From NCBI RefSeq assembly GCF_001921745.1, contig NZ_MRYA01000002.1, positions 496,001-560,000 on the forward strand: a stretch of DNA of 64,000 bases, in the 5' to 3' direction. This document shows, in pieces, positions 56,024 to 64,000 of this stretch; the first letter of the stretch is position 1; every line of letters starts with the position of its first letter. Made by a program: the position numbers and the translations under genes. This DNA is from Psychrobacter sp. Cmf 22.2 (GTDB lineage Bacteria > Pseudomonadota > Gammaproteobacteria > Pseudomonadales > Moraxellaceae). The notes under the pieces are model-generated. The model was not told the DNA's origin. It made no database searches and worked only from the letters and a program-made list of their open reading frames with translations.

Positions 56024-57007
56024 TTAAACGGCACTAGGTGGACGAAACAAGACTTTAAGCTTGTTCTTTAACCCTTTAGCCCGAAAGAAGCGTTGCCACA
56101 TACGGTAAAAGACACCAAATATTAGGCTGATAATATTATCGTGACTGGTCACGCCTACTGCGCCATATTTCACTGGGTTATTACCCGTATCTTCTTCCAC
56201 ATATGTGCCAAACCAACGATCAAAAAGAATGATAACGCCACCATAGTTTTGGTCGATATAGTCGCTATTGGTACCATGATGCGCACGGTGATTGGAGGGA
56301 GTATCAAAAATATATTCAATCCATCTAGGGAATTTACCGACGGTTTCAGTATGAATAAAGAATTGATAAATCAGATCAAGCGCGTAGAAGAAGAAAACCC
56401 AAACTGGATGGACGCCAAGTAGCATCAGCGGGACAAAGAACAACCACCAACCTGTAACTGAGTACAATAAACTTTGGCGCATAGCCGTTGATAAGTTCAT
56501 TTGATCGTCAGAATGATGTACCACATGCGCCGACCAAAACCAATTGACTCGATGTGAGCTACGGTGGAACCAGTAATAACAGAACTCGACCGCAATAAAT
56601 ATAGGGATTGCCGTCAACCATGTGACTTCAATGGTAAACAAGCGATATTGATACAACCACAAGCAAATAGGCAGCACGACAAGTGCTTGAATAATCAGCT
56701 CAAAGCCTAAATAAGAGCCGCCTAAGCTAAAGTTGGTCATGGCGCGACGCCAACCAAAGGCAGATCCACGCCCACGCTTAGATTGATAAAACCATTCCGC
56801 TAAAAACAGTAAGAAAAACGGTCCACCAGCCAGCGGCAATAGCCACTCTTGCCAGTGTGCAGGTAAGATACTCGCCAGCATGGGCTGCCAAGACTCAGGC
56901 GCGATGGCTAAGATACTCTGATTGAGTATCTCTTTATAAGCATCTAAACTCTGTCCGTACTTGCCTAAGCTTATTAGACTGTTGCTACTATTATCTGTCA
57001 TTGCCAT
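56024..57007 (-). CDS. sterol desaturase/fatty acid hydroxylase-family membrane protein
   Basis: 327 residues with about five or six hydrophobic helices. The di-iron histidine boxes are visible as HRSSHRVNWFWSAHVVHHSDD (HxxxH and HxxHH) and SNHRAHHGTN (HxxHH). Enzymes of this family hydroxylate or desaturate lipid substrates at the membrane. The substrate is not evident; fatty acids, carotenoids or ether lipids are all known for relatives. It lies between the DUF2868 and DUF3482 genes on the same strand. Confidence 0.87.
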   Translation of the reverse strand: MAMTDNSSNSLISLGKYGQSLDAYKEILNQSILAIAPESWQPMLASILPAHWQEWLLPLAGGPFFLLFLAEWFYQSKRGRGSAFGWRRAMTNFSLGGSYLGFELIIQALVVLPICLWLYQYRLFTIEVTWLTAIPIFIAVEFCYYWFHRSSHRVNWFWSAHVVHHSDDQMNLSTAMRQSLLYSVTGWWLFFVPLMLLGVHPVWVFFFYALDLIYQFFIHTETVGKFPRWIEYIFDTPSNHRAHHGTNSDYIDQNYGGVIILFDRWFGTYVEEDTGNNPVKYGAVGVTSHDNIISLIFGVFYRMWQRFFRAKGLKNKLKVLFRPPSAV

Positions 57008-57161
57008 AACATCCTACCGCACATCTACCATTGTGGTCATCCTTGACTCTTTAATATAAGCCTGACGCCTTATAAAATCAGCATTGCTTATGAACGCATG
57101 CGTCATATGGCAGTAAATATTAAGTTTTGAACAACGACAAATTAAGGCTGTAAGAAAAAAA

Positions 57162-58541
57162 CTAATGATTACTGACACTGCTATCTACTAAGCCAATATT
57201 ACGTGCGGCTAATGCCGTCTGCCATTGTTGGTAACGGACATCCTGAGACGATTTTGGATCAGTAGCCGCTACAAGTTTTGATGTCTTATTATTGTTTAAT
57301 AATTGAACGATAAGGCCGTGTTTTGCATGAGTAGCAATGCGATCAAGCTTACGCAGGGTGCCACGATCGGGCAATGCCTGACTATGAATACCTAGCAATA
57401 CTTGTACTGAATTTTTATCTAAATAAGTCGTTAGGCGATCCATATCATCACGATCATCAACGATGCCGAAATTCTCAACCTCATTATCTGTGCTATTAAG
57501 ACCTGCCTGCCACCAGTTATCCTGCTCTGATGGATACTCAAGTAGTGCAACGAGCTTCTTACCAGCACTCACGCTCGCCTTAGGTGCTACTGGTGCTGAC
57601 GCTTCATTGAAGTCATCGGCATCTACCACCTGACGCTGCCAAAAGTCAATAATCTTTTGATAATAGGGGAGTTTGATATCCAAGCGCATTTTTTTGCGGC
57701 GAAACATCAGCGCACAAAATGCCCAAGCGATCGCACGCGGGACGATACCATACATAATGAGGCTACCAATTAACAAGCTTGCCCATTGCCGCGCGACAGA
57801 TAATGGCATGGCATCTGTTACCAGTCGGCTTTGCACAATAGCAGCGTTATCTGGCACATCGAAACCAACCATACTTGGTAGCCAGCCAAGCACTTGGGTT
57901 AAGCTAATTAGCGCCTGATCTGATAACAACGTCGACTCCCAGCTAAAACTATACTGACGCACAATTAATAAAAAAATAATCGCAAACATCATTCCTGTCA
58001 ACGTTGCCAGCCACAATTGATGACTGAAGCGACCTAGATACCAACGCATACCGCTGTGCTGCAATTGACGCTCGTACAATTCGACTGCCGCCTTAGTGAC
58101 ATCGTCCTTACCACGTATCAGATAGCTGGGACTGACAAAGTTTGCAAACCAACTTGGCGACTGACGACCTTGATTAATCAGTGTCATAACCAGCCAGCCA
58201 CCCAGCATCAGTGTATGAAAACCCAGCAGGCAAACCAATACATAGAAAAAATTGACCACGTTGGTCTGTAATAAGGTAAATAAACCCAAAAATCCTGATA
58301 CGCACCAGACAATGCTCATGACCATCATGATGCCTTTGATGCGGCCATCGATTTTCCCTAGCACCCGTGCAAGATTGCCATTGCTGTCGATACGCGAAGC
58401 TCGACGATGTAGCTTTTGAATAGGCTTACCGTCTTCTGCCTGTAGTTTTTCGGTCACCAATAAAGGATCAGTTGTGAAGACATGCTGCTCGGTCTCAAGC
58501 GTACGTACCAGCTCAGTTAATTGGTCTTGGGGTGATAGCAT
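57162..58541 (-). CDS. DUF2868 membrane protein
   Basis: 459 residues. Two membrane pairs are visible (IMMVMSIVWCVSGFLGLFTL and FFYVLVCLLGFHTLMLGGWL, then LWLATLTGMMFAIIFLLIV and a later pair near WASLLIGSLIMYGIVPRAIA), and a soluble C-terminal domain of about 150 residues follows. This matches the DUF2868 architecture, usually found with a DUF3482 GTPase. Function unknown; a link to membrane or envelope stress is only a guess. Confidence 0.75.
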   Translation of the reverse strand: MLSPQDQLTELVRTLETEQHVFTTDPLLVTEKLQAEDGKPIQKLHRRASRIDSNGNLARVLGKIDGRIKGIMMVMSIVWCVSGFLGLFTLLQTNVVNFFYVLVCLLGFHTLMLGGWLVMTLINQGRQSPSWFANFVSPSYLIRGKDDVTKAAVELYERQLQHSGMRWYLGRFSHQLWLATLTGMMFAIIFLLIVRQYSFSWESTLLSDQALISLTQVLGWLPSMVGFDVPDNAAIVQSRLVTDAMPLSVARQWASLLIGSLIMYGIVPRAIAWAFCALMFRRKKMRLDIKLPYYQKIIDFWQRQVVDADDFNEASAPVAPKASVSAGKKLVALLEYPSEQDNWWQAGLNSTDNEVENFGIVDDRDDMDRLTTYLDKNSVQVLLGIHSQALPDRGTLRKLDRIATHAKHGLIVQLLNNNKTSKLVAATDPKSSQDVRYQQWQTALAARNIGLVDSSVSNH

Positions 58542-58844
58542 GATGGGGAGATATCCGTGTCAGTAAAACAAATATTAGGTCTTGCAGATAGAATAATGAT
58601 TCAAGCGTATTGTAGCGCATTTGGCAAGATTATTATTTAGCATTAACCAGACTTAATCCATGCGTCTTTGATCAAAAATAGATAATATCTGTGCCTTGGA
58701 ATATATCGAACTTGGCCTGTGCTTAGCTATTAATAAATTTTCTATAATTATCTGCCATGCATTGTGCTATTTTAAAGTCAGCAATAGCGTTCATACTTAA
58801 TTGACGTTAAAGAAGAATATTGCAATTGCAAAGGAAGATGCTAT
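58542..58844. other. 303-bp intergenic region between divergent genes
   Basis: The SDR start is preceded by AAGGAAG. A perfect 12-bp palindrome, ttgcaattgcaa, lies at 58820-58831, close to that ribosome-binding site. Nothing else is recognised. Confidence 0.4.
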
Positions 58845-59621
58845 ATGGACAATAAAACCTATCTTATCATTGGCGGGACTGGCGGCATTGGTCAAGCGAT
58901 GGTTGAGCAGCTGGTACAAGCGACTGCTAGTGAGCAAGGCAACAAAGACGACGATAGCACTCGCATTAAGGTCTTCGCCACTTACCATAAAAGCGTTCCT
59001 AACTTTGAAGCGGATAATCTGCACTGGCTACAAATGGATGTCAGCGATGAGAGCAGCATCAAACAAGCCGCTGACAATATTAAGCAGCAGAGCACGCATC
59101 TTGATTGGGTGATTAACTGTGTGGGGCTGCTACATACTGAAAAATCACAGCCTGAGAAAGCACTCCGGCAAGTTGAAACGGAATTTTTCTTACAAAATAT
59201 GCAAATCAACGCGTTAGCAGGGTTACTTATAGCCAAGCATATCAGACCGCTACTTGCTAAATCCAAGCGTAGTACTGATAAACCTGCAATATTCGCGACC
59301 ATATCAGCGCGTGTGGGCAGTATTAGTGATAATAGGCTTGGCGGTTGGTACAGCTATAGAATGAGTAAGGCTGCGCTAAATATGGGTATGAAAAACCTAA
59401 GCATAGAATGGGGACGCTCATTAAAAGACGTCTGTATAGTGGTCATGCAGCCGGGGACAGTTAACACGCAATTGTCGGCACCATTTCAAAGTAATGTCGC
59501 AGATGGGCGGTTATTCTCGCCAGCCTATAGTGCAGAATGTCTATTGGAGGTGCTGTCAAACATGACTGCTGCCCAATCTGGGAGTTTTGTCGACTGGGCA
59601 GGGGAGTCAATTCCTTGGTAA
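58845..59621 (+). CDS. short-chain dehydrogenase/reductase
   Basis: 258 residues. The nucleotide-binding motif is IIGGTGGIGQAM near residue 8, NCVG stands for the NNAG motif, and the active site is ATISARVGS..GGWYSYRMSKAAL with Ser and YxxxK. The shape resembles C-factor/CsgA-like SDRs, which lack a long C-terminal extension. The N-terminal polar loop (ASEQGNKDDDSTR) is an insertion. Substrate unknown. It is transcribed alone, convergent with the PrpD-family gene 32 bp away. Confidence 0.85.
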   Translation: MDNKTYLIIGGTGGIGQAMVEQLVQATASEQGNKDDDSTRIKVFATYHKSVPNFEADNLHWLQMDVSDESSIKQAADNIKQQSTHLDWVINCVGLLHTEKSQPEKALRQVETEFFLQNMQINALAGLLIAKHIRPLLAKSKRSTDKPAIFATISARVGSISDNRLGGWYSYRMSKAALNMGMKNLSIEWGRSLKDVCIVVMQPGTVNTQLSAPFQSNVADGRLFSPAYSAECLLEVLSNMTAAQSGSFVDWAGESIPW

Positions 59622-59653
59622 AGTAGGACTTGAAAAAGTCAATTAATCATCGT

Positions 59654-61150
59654 CTAATTAATGACAAATAAGTCCATAAACTCATTGACAGGCGTTTGCT
59701 CTAATTGAGCTTGGTCATCGCATAGCGCAACAATCTCGTCACACCGACTCTCGATAAAACGGGTAGCCAGACTGGCTCGAAACTTTGCTTCTAACACAGG
59801 GATGCCTTCTTCACGGCGGCGTTTGTGACCGATTGGATATTCAACAGCGACTTTATCGGTACTGGTGCCATCTTTAAAAAATATTTGAATAGCATTGGCA
59901 ATAGAGCGTTTGCTTGGGTCATGATAGTCTGCTGAGTAGCGCGCGTCTTCTTCTACCACCATTTTGCTACGCAGCTCATCGATGGATAGATGTTGCTCAT
60001 GATAGTCGTCTTCATAGTTTTCTGCCATGAGATCGCCGGTTAGTAAAGGAACGGCAACCATATATTGCAGGCAGTGATCACGATCGGCAGGATTGGCAAG
60101 TGCGCCTTCTTTTGAGATAATTCGAATTGCCGAGTCATGCGTGGTCAGGACGATTTTCTCAATATCATCAATTCTATCTTCGATGCGTGGATGCAGAATG
60201 ACTGCTGCTTCACAGGCGGTTTGTGCATGGAATTCAGCAGGGAAGCTTATCTTAAATAAAATGTTTTCCATCACATAAGTGCCAAAGTCACGCTGGAATC
60301 TAAAGCGACGCTCATCTTCAGGCTTGAGCGCGAGATCTTTGTTGGTATGGCTAAATAGCACATCATAAAAACCCCATTGCGGCGCAGTTAACGCACCAGG
60401 GATACCCATCTCACCGCGACGCGTGATATCTACCAATCGCACAGCACGACTGGTTGCGTCACCTGCCGCCCATGATTTTCGGCTGCCAGCATTGGGTGCA
60501 TGACGATAGGTACGTAGCGCTTGACCATCGACAAGGGCTTGGGAGATAGCCGCCATAATACGCTCGCGTGGTAGGTCATATAACTTGGCAACGACAGCGG
60601 TTGATGCGAGTTTGACTAAGAATACATGGTCAAGACCCACGCGGTTAAATGAGTTTTCAAGCGCCATGACGCCTTGAATTTCATGCGCCATAATCATGGC
60701 TTCAAGCACATCTTTCATGGTGAGCGCCGGGCGACCTTTACTGACGTTCTGCTGACTGATATAGTCGGCAACTGCCAAGATACCGCCTAAGTTGTCTGAG
60801 GGGTGGCCCCATTCAGCGGCAAGCCACGTATCATTATAGTCAAGCCAGCGCACCATACAGCCAATATCAAAAGCAGCTTTGATGGGGTCAAGCCTGTGGG
60901 AAGTGCCAGGGACGCGCGCGCCATTAGGCGTTATCTGATCGATGCATTCAGGCCCTAGATGCTTGGTACATTCAGGAAAACGTAGTGCGAGCAGGCCACA
61001 GCCTAGCGTATCCATTAGACAGTGGCGTGCAGTCGTCCAAGCATCGGCGCTATTTGGAGAGTCGTCGATAGAGTAGTTGAGAACATAATCGGCTATTTTT
61101 TGAATCTCGTCATCATATTCTGGACGGACATTGCTTTCTACATTAGACAT
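59654..61150 (-). CDS. prpD: MmgE/PrpD-family protein, probable 2-methylcitrate dehydratase
   Basis: 498 residues, close to PrpD (483). Typical segments are [16 protein letters not shown] near the N-terminus, [50 protein letters not shown], and [17 protein letters not shown]. PrpD dehydrates 2-methylcitrate to 2-methylaconitate in propionate oxidation. No prpB or prpC is visible, although the rest of the operon could lie elsewhere. The gene appears monocistronic here. Confidence 0.85.
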   Translation of the reverse strand: MSNVESNVRPEYDDEIQKIADYVLNYSIDDSPNSADAWTTARHCLMDTLGCGLLALRFPECTKHLGPECIDQITPNGARVPGTSHRLDPIKAAFDIGCMVRWLDYNDTWLAAEWGHPSDNLGGILAVADYISQQNVSKGRPALTMKDVLEAMIMAHEIQGVMALENSFNRVGLDHVFLVKLASTAVVAKLYDLPRERIMAAISQALVDGQALRTYRHAPNAGSRKSWAAGDATSRAVRLVDITRRGEMGIPGALTAPQWGFYDVLFSHTNKDLALKPEDERRFRFQRDFGTYVMENILFKISFPAEFHAQTACEAAVILHPRIEDRIDDIEKIVLTTHDSAIRIISKEGALANPADRDHCLQYMVAVPLLTGDLMAENYEDDYHEQHLSIDELRSKMVVEEDARYSADYHDPSKRSIANAIQIFFKDGTSTDKVAVEYPIGHKRRREEGIPVLEAKFRASLATRFIESRCDEIVALCDDQAQLEQTPVNEFMDLFVIN

Positions 61151-61354
61151 AGTCGTTACCTCTTCCTTGAGTCAGATGATTTTTTGACTATTAACCGTTT
61201 ATCAGTATCTTCAGTTTTACGATCATAGTCATGACTCAAAAGTAGCACAATCAATATAGAACAACAGTGAAGTCGTGTAAAAGAACTTTATCGTTTGAGG
61301 CTTTATACGTAAGATCTCATGATTGCGTCAATTTTATCACATCAAGTCAGCCGC

Positions 61355-61963
61355 TTAAGTCATCAAGTAGATTAAGCCTGCGATGAACAAAAGGCTCAAT
61401 ATCAAAAGCAAAAAACTCAACAATTTGGTGACAAACCCTGAACTTTCAGAGCCAGCTGGTTTCTGAGATTTTGCTTTACCCTTTTTTAAAATGGGTAAGA
61501 CCATGGTGATATGGTCGATATTGTCTTCAAGATACACAGGGCCTTCAGGGACAAACCCCAATGATTCATAAAAGCTAAGCAAATAGGTCTGTGCTGAGAT
61601 AATAATTGGTTTTTTGCCGTACTTTTTACGGCAATACTTAATGGCATGCGTCATGATTTGTCGTGCCAAGCCATAGCCTCGATGATCGCTTAATACCAAT
61701 ACCCTTCCGATGGCTGGCATTGAGTGTGCTGAGTTTTCTAAAGATTTTTTGGGATTAAATTTAGGTCCAATGATGCGACAATAACCGACCAGCGCTTCAT
61801 CTTTATGAGCGATCAGATGCAAGCAATCAAAGTCTACCTCATCCATATCTTGGTAAGCACAGTGTTGCTCGACAACGAATACTTGCGAGCGGGCCTTTAA
61901 AATATGATAGAGGTCAACTGAGGTCAGCTCATCAAAGGTTTTTATAGAAAATTCACAGGTCAT
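61355..61963 (-). CDS. GNAT acetyltransferase, ElaA-like, with C-terminal membrane tail
   Basis: 202 residues. The first 150 match the ElaA branch of GNAT enzymes: LTSVDLYHILKARSQVFVVEQ, YQDMDEVDFDCLH, IGRVLVLSDHRGYGLARQIM (acetyl-CoA-binding R/Q-x-x-G-x-G/A type), and SFYESLGFVPEGPVYLEDNIDHITM. A basic Lys/Ser linker and one hydrophobic segment (LLSFLLLILSLLFIAGLIYL) follow, which ordinary ElaA (about 153 aa) lacks. Tail anchoring is thus likely. Substrate unknown. Confidence 0.85.
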   Translation of the reverse strand: MTCEFSIKTFDELTSVDLYHILKARSQVFVVEQHCAYQDMDEVDFDCLHLIAHKDEALVGYCRIIGPKFNPKKSLENSAHSMPAIGRVLVLSDHRGYGLARQIMTHAIKYCRKKYGKKPIIISAQTYLLSFYESLGFVPEGPVYLEDNIDHITMVLPILKKGKAKSQKPAGSESSGFVTKLLSFLLLILSLLFIAGLIYLMT

Positions 61964-61975
61964 AATTCATGGTTC

Positions 61976-62368
61976 TTAACGATTTAGACGTTTTTGATTT
62001 ACTTGTACGGTCTTTGCATAAGGACTAATGCCTTTATCCAAGATTTTAATAGCTTCCTCATCAATATCATTCTCAAAATTATTAAAAGCATTGTGATGTC
62101 CCAACATAAAGCTTTGGCAGTTGCTTAGCCACTTATTGAATAATAACGATTGTGAGGACAGAATTTGTAAATTTATATCACTCATAGAATCTACAAAGGC
62201 TTTTTGCTTTTCTTCAACCATAGAAAGTATTTCTGTCTGTTGCAGTTTGGGGTTCATAGGAGAGGTGGCAAGCATCCACATTCTAGAGGCCATGATTTGT
62301 GGCACAGCGACACACATCATCACGGTTTTTTGTTGAAGCTTTATTGCACTTACTGAATTCGTTAGCAT
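61976..62368 (-). CDS. small hypothetical protein, weakly phasin-like
   Basis: 130 residues, helical and without a signal peptide. AVPQIMASRMWMLATSPMNPKL and MVEEKQKAFVDSMSDINLQILSSQSLLFNKWL suggest long amphipathic helices, loosely like phasins that coat polyhydroxyalkanoate granules. The resemblance is faint and no PHA gene is nearby. It lies 12 bp upstream of the GNAT gene and is probably co-transcribed. Confidence 0.5.
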   Translation of the reverse strand: MLTNSVSAIKLQQKTVMMCVAVPQIMASRMWMLATSPMNPKLQQTEILSMVEEKQKAFVDSMSDINLQILSSQSLLFNKWLSNCQSFMLGHHNAFNNFENDIDEEAIKILDKGISPYAKTVQVNQKRLNR

Positions 62369-62411
62369 TTTTTTCTCAATATACTTTAAAATAATCTAAC
62401 ATTATATAGAC

Positions 62412-64000
62412 TTAACCCTGTAGTGTTTGACTAATTTTGTCCAAGTTTAAACTATCCGACATGGCACTAAATATCTCGTAATACTTACCACCTTTATCAT
62501 ACAGCGCTTCATGCGTCCCAGTCTCAACCACTTGGCCGTTTTCTATCACCACCAAATCATCGGCGTCAATAATCTGTGCGATATTGTGCGAGACCATAAT
62601 CACCGTACGGTCTTTTTTGATAAGATCCAAGCTTTTTTTGACCTGTTGACTGGCGATCGCATCCAGGCTGGCGGTTGGTTCATCTAAGAACACAATCGGT
62701 GGATCTTTTAGAAACATACGTGCCAGCGCAATACGCTGCTGCTGACCACCCGATAGAGATTTGGCCGTACTCTCATAACCGTCTGCAAGTTTAATGACTT
62801 GCTCATGAATTGAGGCTTTTTTGGCTGCGACTATAATGTCATCCATAGTGGCATTCATATTGCCATAACGAATGTTTTCACTAATAGTGCCTGAGAATAT
62901 ATGGTTGCTTTGTAACACCAAACCAATACGCTGGCGCAGCTCATGCGTATCACAGTCTTTTAGGTCATGACCATCTAGCAATATCTTGCCTGAATCTGGC
63001 TCATAAAATTTTACCAATAAGCTGATGATAGTACTCTTACCTGCACCAGAGAGACCTACCAGCGCAGTAATGCGATTGGGGCGGATGTCGAAGCTGACAT
63101 CCTTTAGCGCCTGTGTGCCGTTAGGATAAGTAAAGTCAACGTTTTTAAGCTTTATATGACCTTTTAAGTCTTTGGTGCTCATACCTGTGACATTTTCAAC
63201 TTGTTTGTCATCCTCTAGTATCTCAAAAAATCCTTCTGCATAAGTGAGCGCGTTATTGATCTGATCATAAATGCGATGCAATTGACGGATAGGGGCAGCG
63301 ACGTTCTGAAACAGCAGTACATGAAACAAGACCATGCCGATAGTCATCTGACCTTGCAATACAAAATAAGATGTCAGTAAAATAATGACCACTACGCCAA
63401 TCTGCTCAATAAAAGTCTTAATCGCATCATAGATAAAGCCAATACTGCGAATACGCAGCTGATTATCGGTCATATCTTTTTGAATTTTTAGGTGTTTTTG
63501 GGCTTCAATAGGTTCACGGACAAAGGATTTGACCACGCTAATTGAATTGATAAGCGAGATAACCAACCCGCTTTTGGCCTCTCGAAAGCTGCGCATCTGT
63601 CTACGAAAACCTTGTAGACGTTTGGCTTGTTTTTGACTGATAAAGAAATAAATGGGGATAATAACCAGCCCAACCAAACCAATCCATACATTGGTCAAAA
63701 ACATAATAATCAGCGAGACGATGGCACTAGCAAACAGCGGCAACATGTCGATAAAAAAGTTTTGCACCAAGCTTGTCAGGCTGCTCACGCCCCAATCAAT
63801 ACGAGTTTGTAGTTTACCGCTATCGTTTTCACTACTGGTATAAAACGCCATGCGATAAGTCAAAATGCGCTCGATAATCTTTTGTGATAAATCACGCGAT
63901 AGATTGATGCGAATCTTCTCGCCAAAAAAACGCTGCCCGAATGAGATAAATATTGACAGTATCTCTTTGGTCAGTAGTACCGCACTGATAATGCCAAGCA
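62412..64000 (-). CDS. ABC exporter, fused membrane and ATPase domains (N-terminus outside window)
   Basis: About 529 residues are visible; the frame remains open to the window edge, so the TTG at 63863 is internal. The first 250 residues are membrane helices (FASAIVSLIIMFLTNVWIGLVGL) of a type I exporter. The ATPase has Walker A GLSGAGKST, Q-loop VLQSNHIFSG, signature LSGGQQQRIALARM, Walker B PIVFLDEPTASLDA and the switch His in MVSHNIAQI. It resembles MsbA-like lipid or drug exporters. The cargo is unknown. Confidence 0.87.
   Translation of the reverse strand, partial: LGIISAVLLTKEILSIFISFGQRFFGEKIRINLSRDLSQKIIERILTYRMAFYTSSENDSGKLQTRIDWGVSSLTSLVQNFFIDMLPLFASAIVSLIIMFLTNVWIGLVGLVIIPIYFFISQKQAKRLQGFRRQMRSFREAKSGLVISLINSISVVKSFVREPIEAQKHLKIQKDMTDNQLRIRSIGFIYDAIKTFIEQIGVVVIILLTSYFVLQGQMTIGMVLFHVLLFQNVAAPIRQLHRIYDQINNALTYAEGFFEILEDDKQVENVTGMSTKDLKGHIKLKNVDFTYPNGTQALKDVSFDIRPNRITALVGLSGAGKSTIISLLVKFYEPDSGKILLDGHDLKDCDTHELRQRIGLVLQSNHIFSGTISENIRYGNMNATMDDIIVAAKKASIHEQVIKLADGYESTAKSLSGGQQQRIALARMFLKDPPIVFLDEPTASLDAIASQQVKKSLDLIKKDRTVIMVSHNIAQIIDADDLVVIENGQVVETGTHEALYDKGGKYYEIFSAMSDSLNLDKISQTLQG

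Overview
The window reads as a chromosomal segment of a Psychrobacter-like member of the Moraxellaceae. The basis is the moderate-to-low G+C, the Asn/Asp/Ser-rich linkers in the Rec proteins, and the gene content: a DddD-type DMSP locus, a BCCT carrier, CstA, DUF2868/DUF3482 proteins and an ArsA-like ATPase. The genus is an inference. No phage, insertion sequence, CRISPR array or rRNA was seen; there is one tRNA.

Layout. 0-6.4 kb: the tail of a LysR regulator, a maleylacetate-reductase-like enzyme, a heavy-metal P-type ATPase divergent from its MerR regulator with two matching 21-bp operators, a hemerythrin-like protein behind a Fur box, and an M14 carboxypeptidase. 6.6-7.97 kb: a graveyard of truncated alcohol dehydrogenase, SDR and LysR genes. 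7.98-24.8 kb: a complete iron-scavenging island whose content and order match the vibrioferrin system. On the minus strand lie an ATP-grasp ligase, an NIS synthetase, an MFS exporter, a second NIS synthetase and a PLP decarboxylase (pvsA-B-C-D-E order), plus a FecA-like receptor. On the plus strand lie a second receptor and an ABC importer (pvuA-B-C-D-E order). Fur boxes stand in front of the transcription units. The pvsB-like gene is split by a +1 frame change near 14.25-14.28 kb, so the strain may take up vibrioferrin without making it, unless this is a sequencing error.

24.8-35.2 kb: a DMSP-catabolism locus. DddD (double CaiB domain, 835 aa) releases DMS and forms 3-hydroxypropionyl-CoA. 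A HIBYL-CoA-hydrolase homologue could free 3-hydroxypropionate, a DddB-like alcohol dehydrogenase would oxidise it, and a DddC-like CoA-acylating dehydrogenase would give acetyl-CoA. A DddT-like BCCT carrier would import DMSP, and a crotonase could add acryloyl-CoA to the same route. A divergent IclR-type regulator faces the locus across a perfect 17-bp-arm inverted repeat.

35.4-49 kb: tRNA-Arg(CCT), two poorly characterised proteins, then recC-recB-recD. These three genes share a dispersed in-frame repeat coding for NSLS, found five times, and a 20-bp-arm inverted repeat lies between recB and recD. 49-64 kb: hypoxanthine phosphoribosyltransferase, an unknown protein, cstA with a 5' hairpin, a small CC-ending protein, an ArsA/Get3-like ATPase, a DUF3482 GTPase, a sterol-desaturase-family hydroxylase, a DUF2868 protein, an SDR, a PrpD-family protein, an ElaA-like acetyltransferase with a membrane tail, a small unknown protein, and an ABC exporter cut by the window end.
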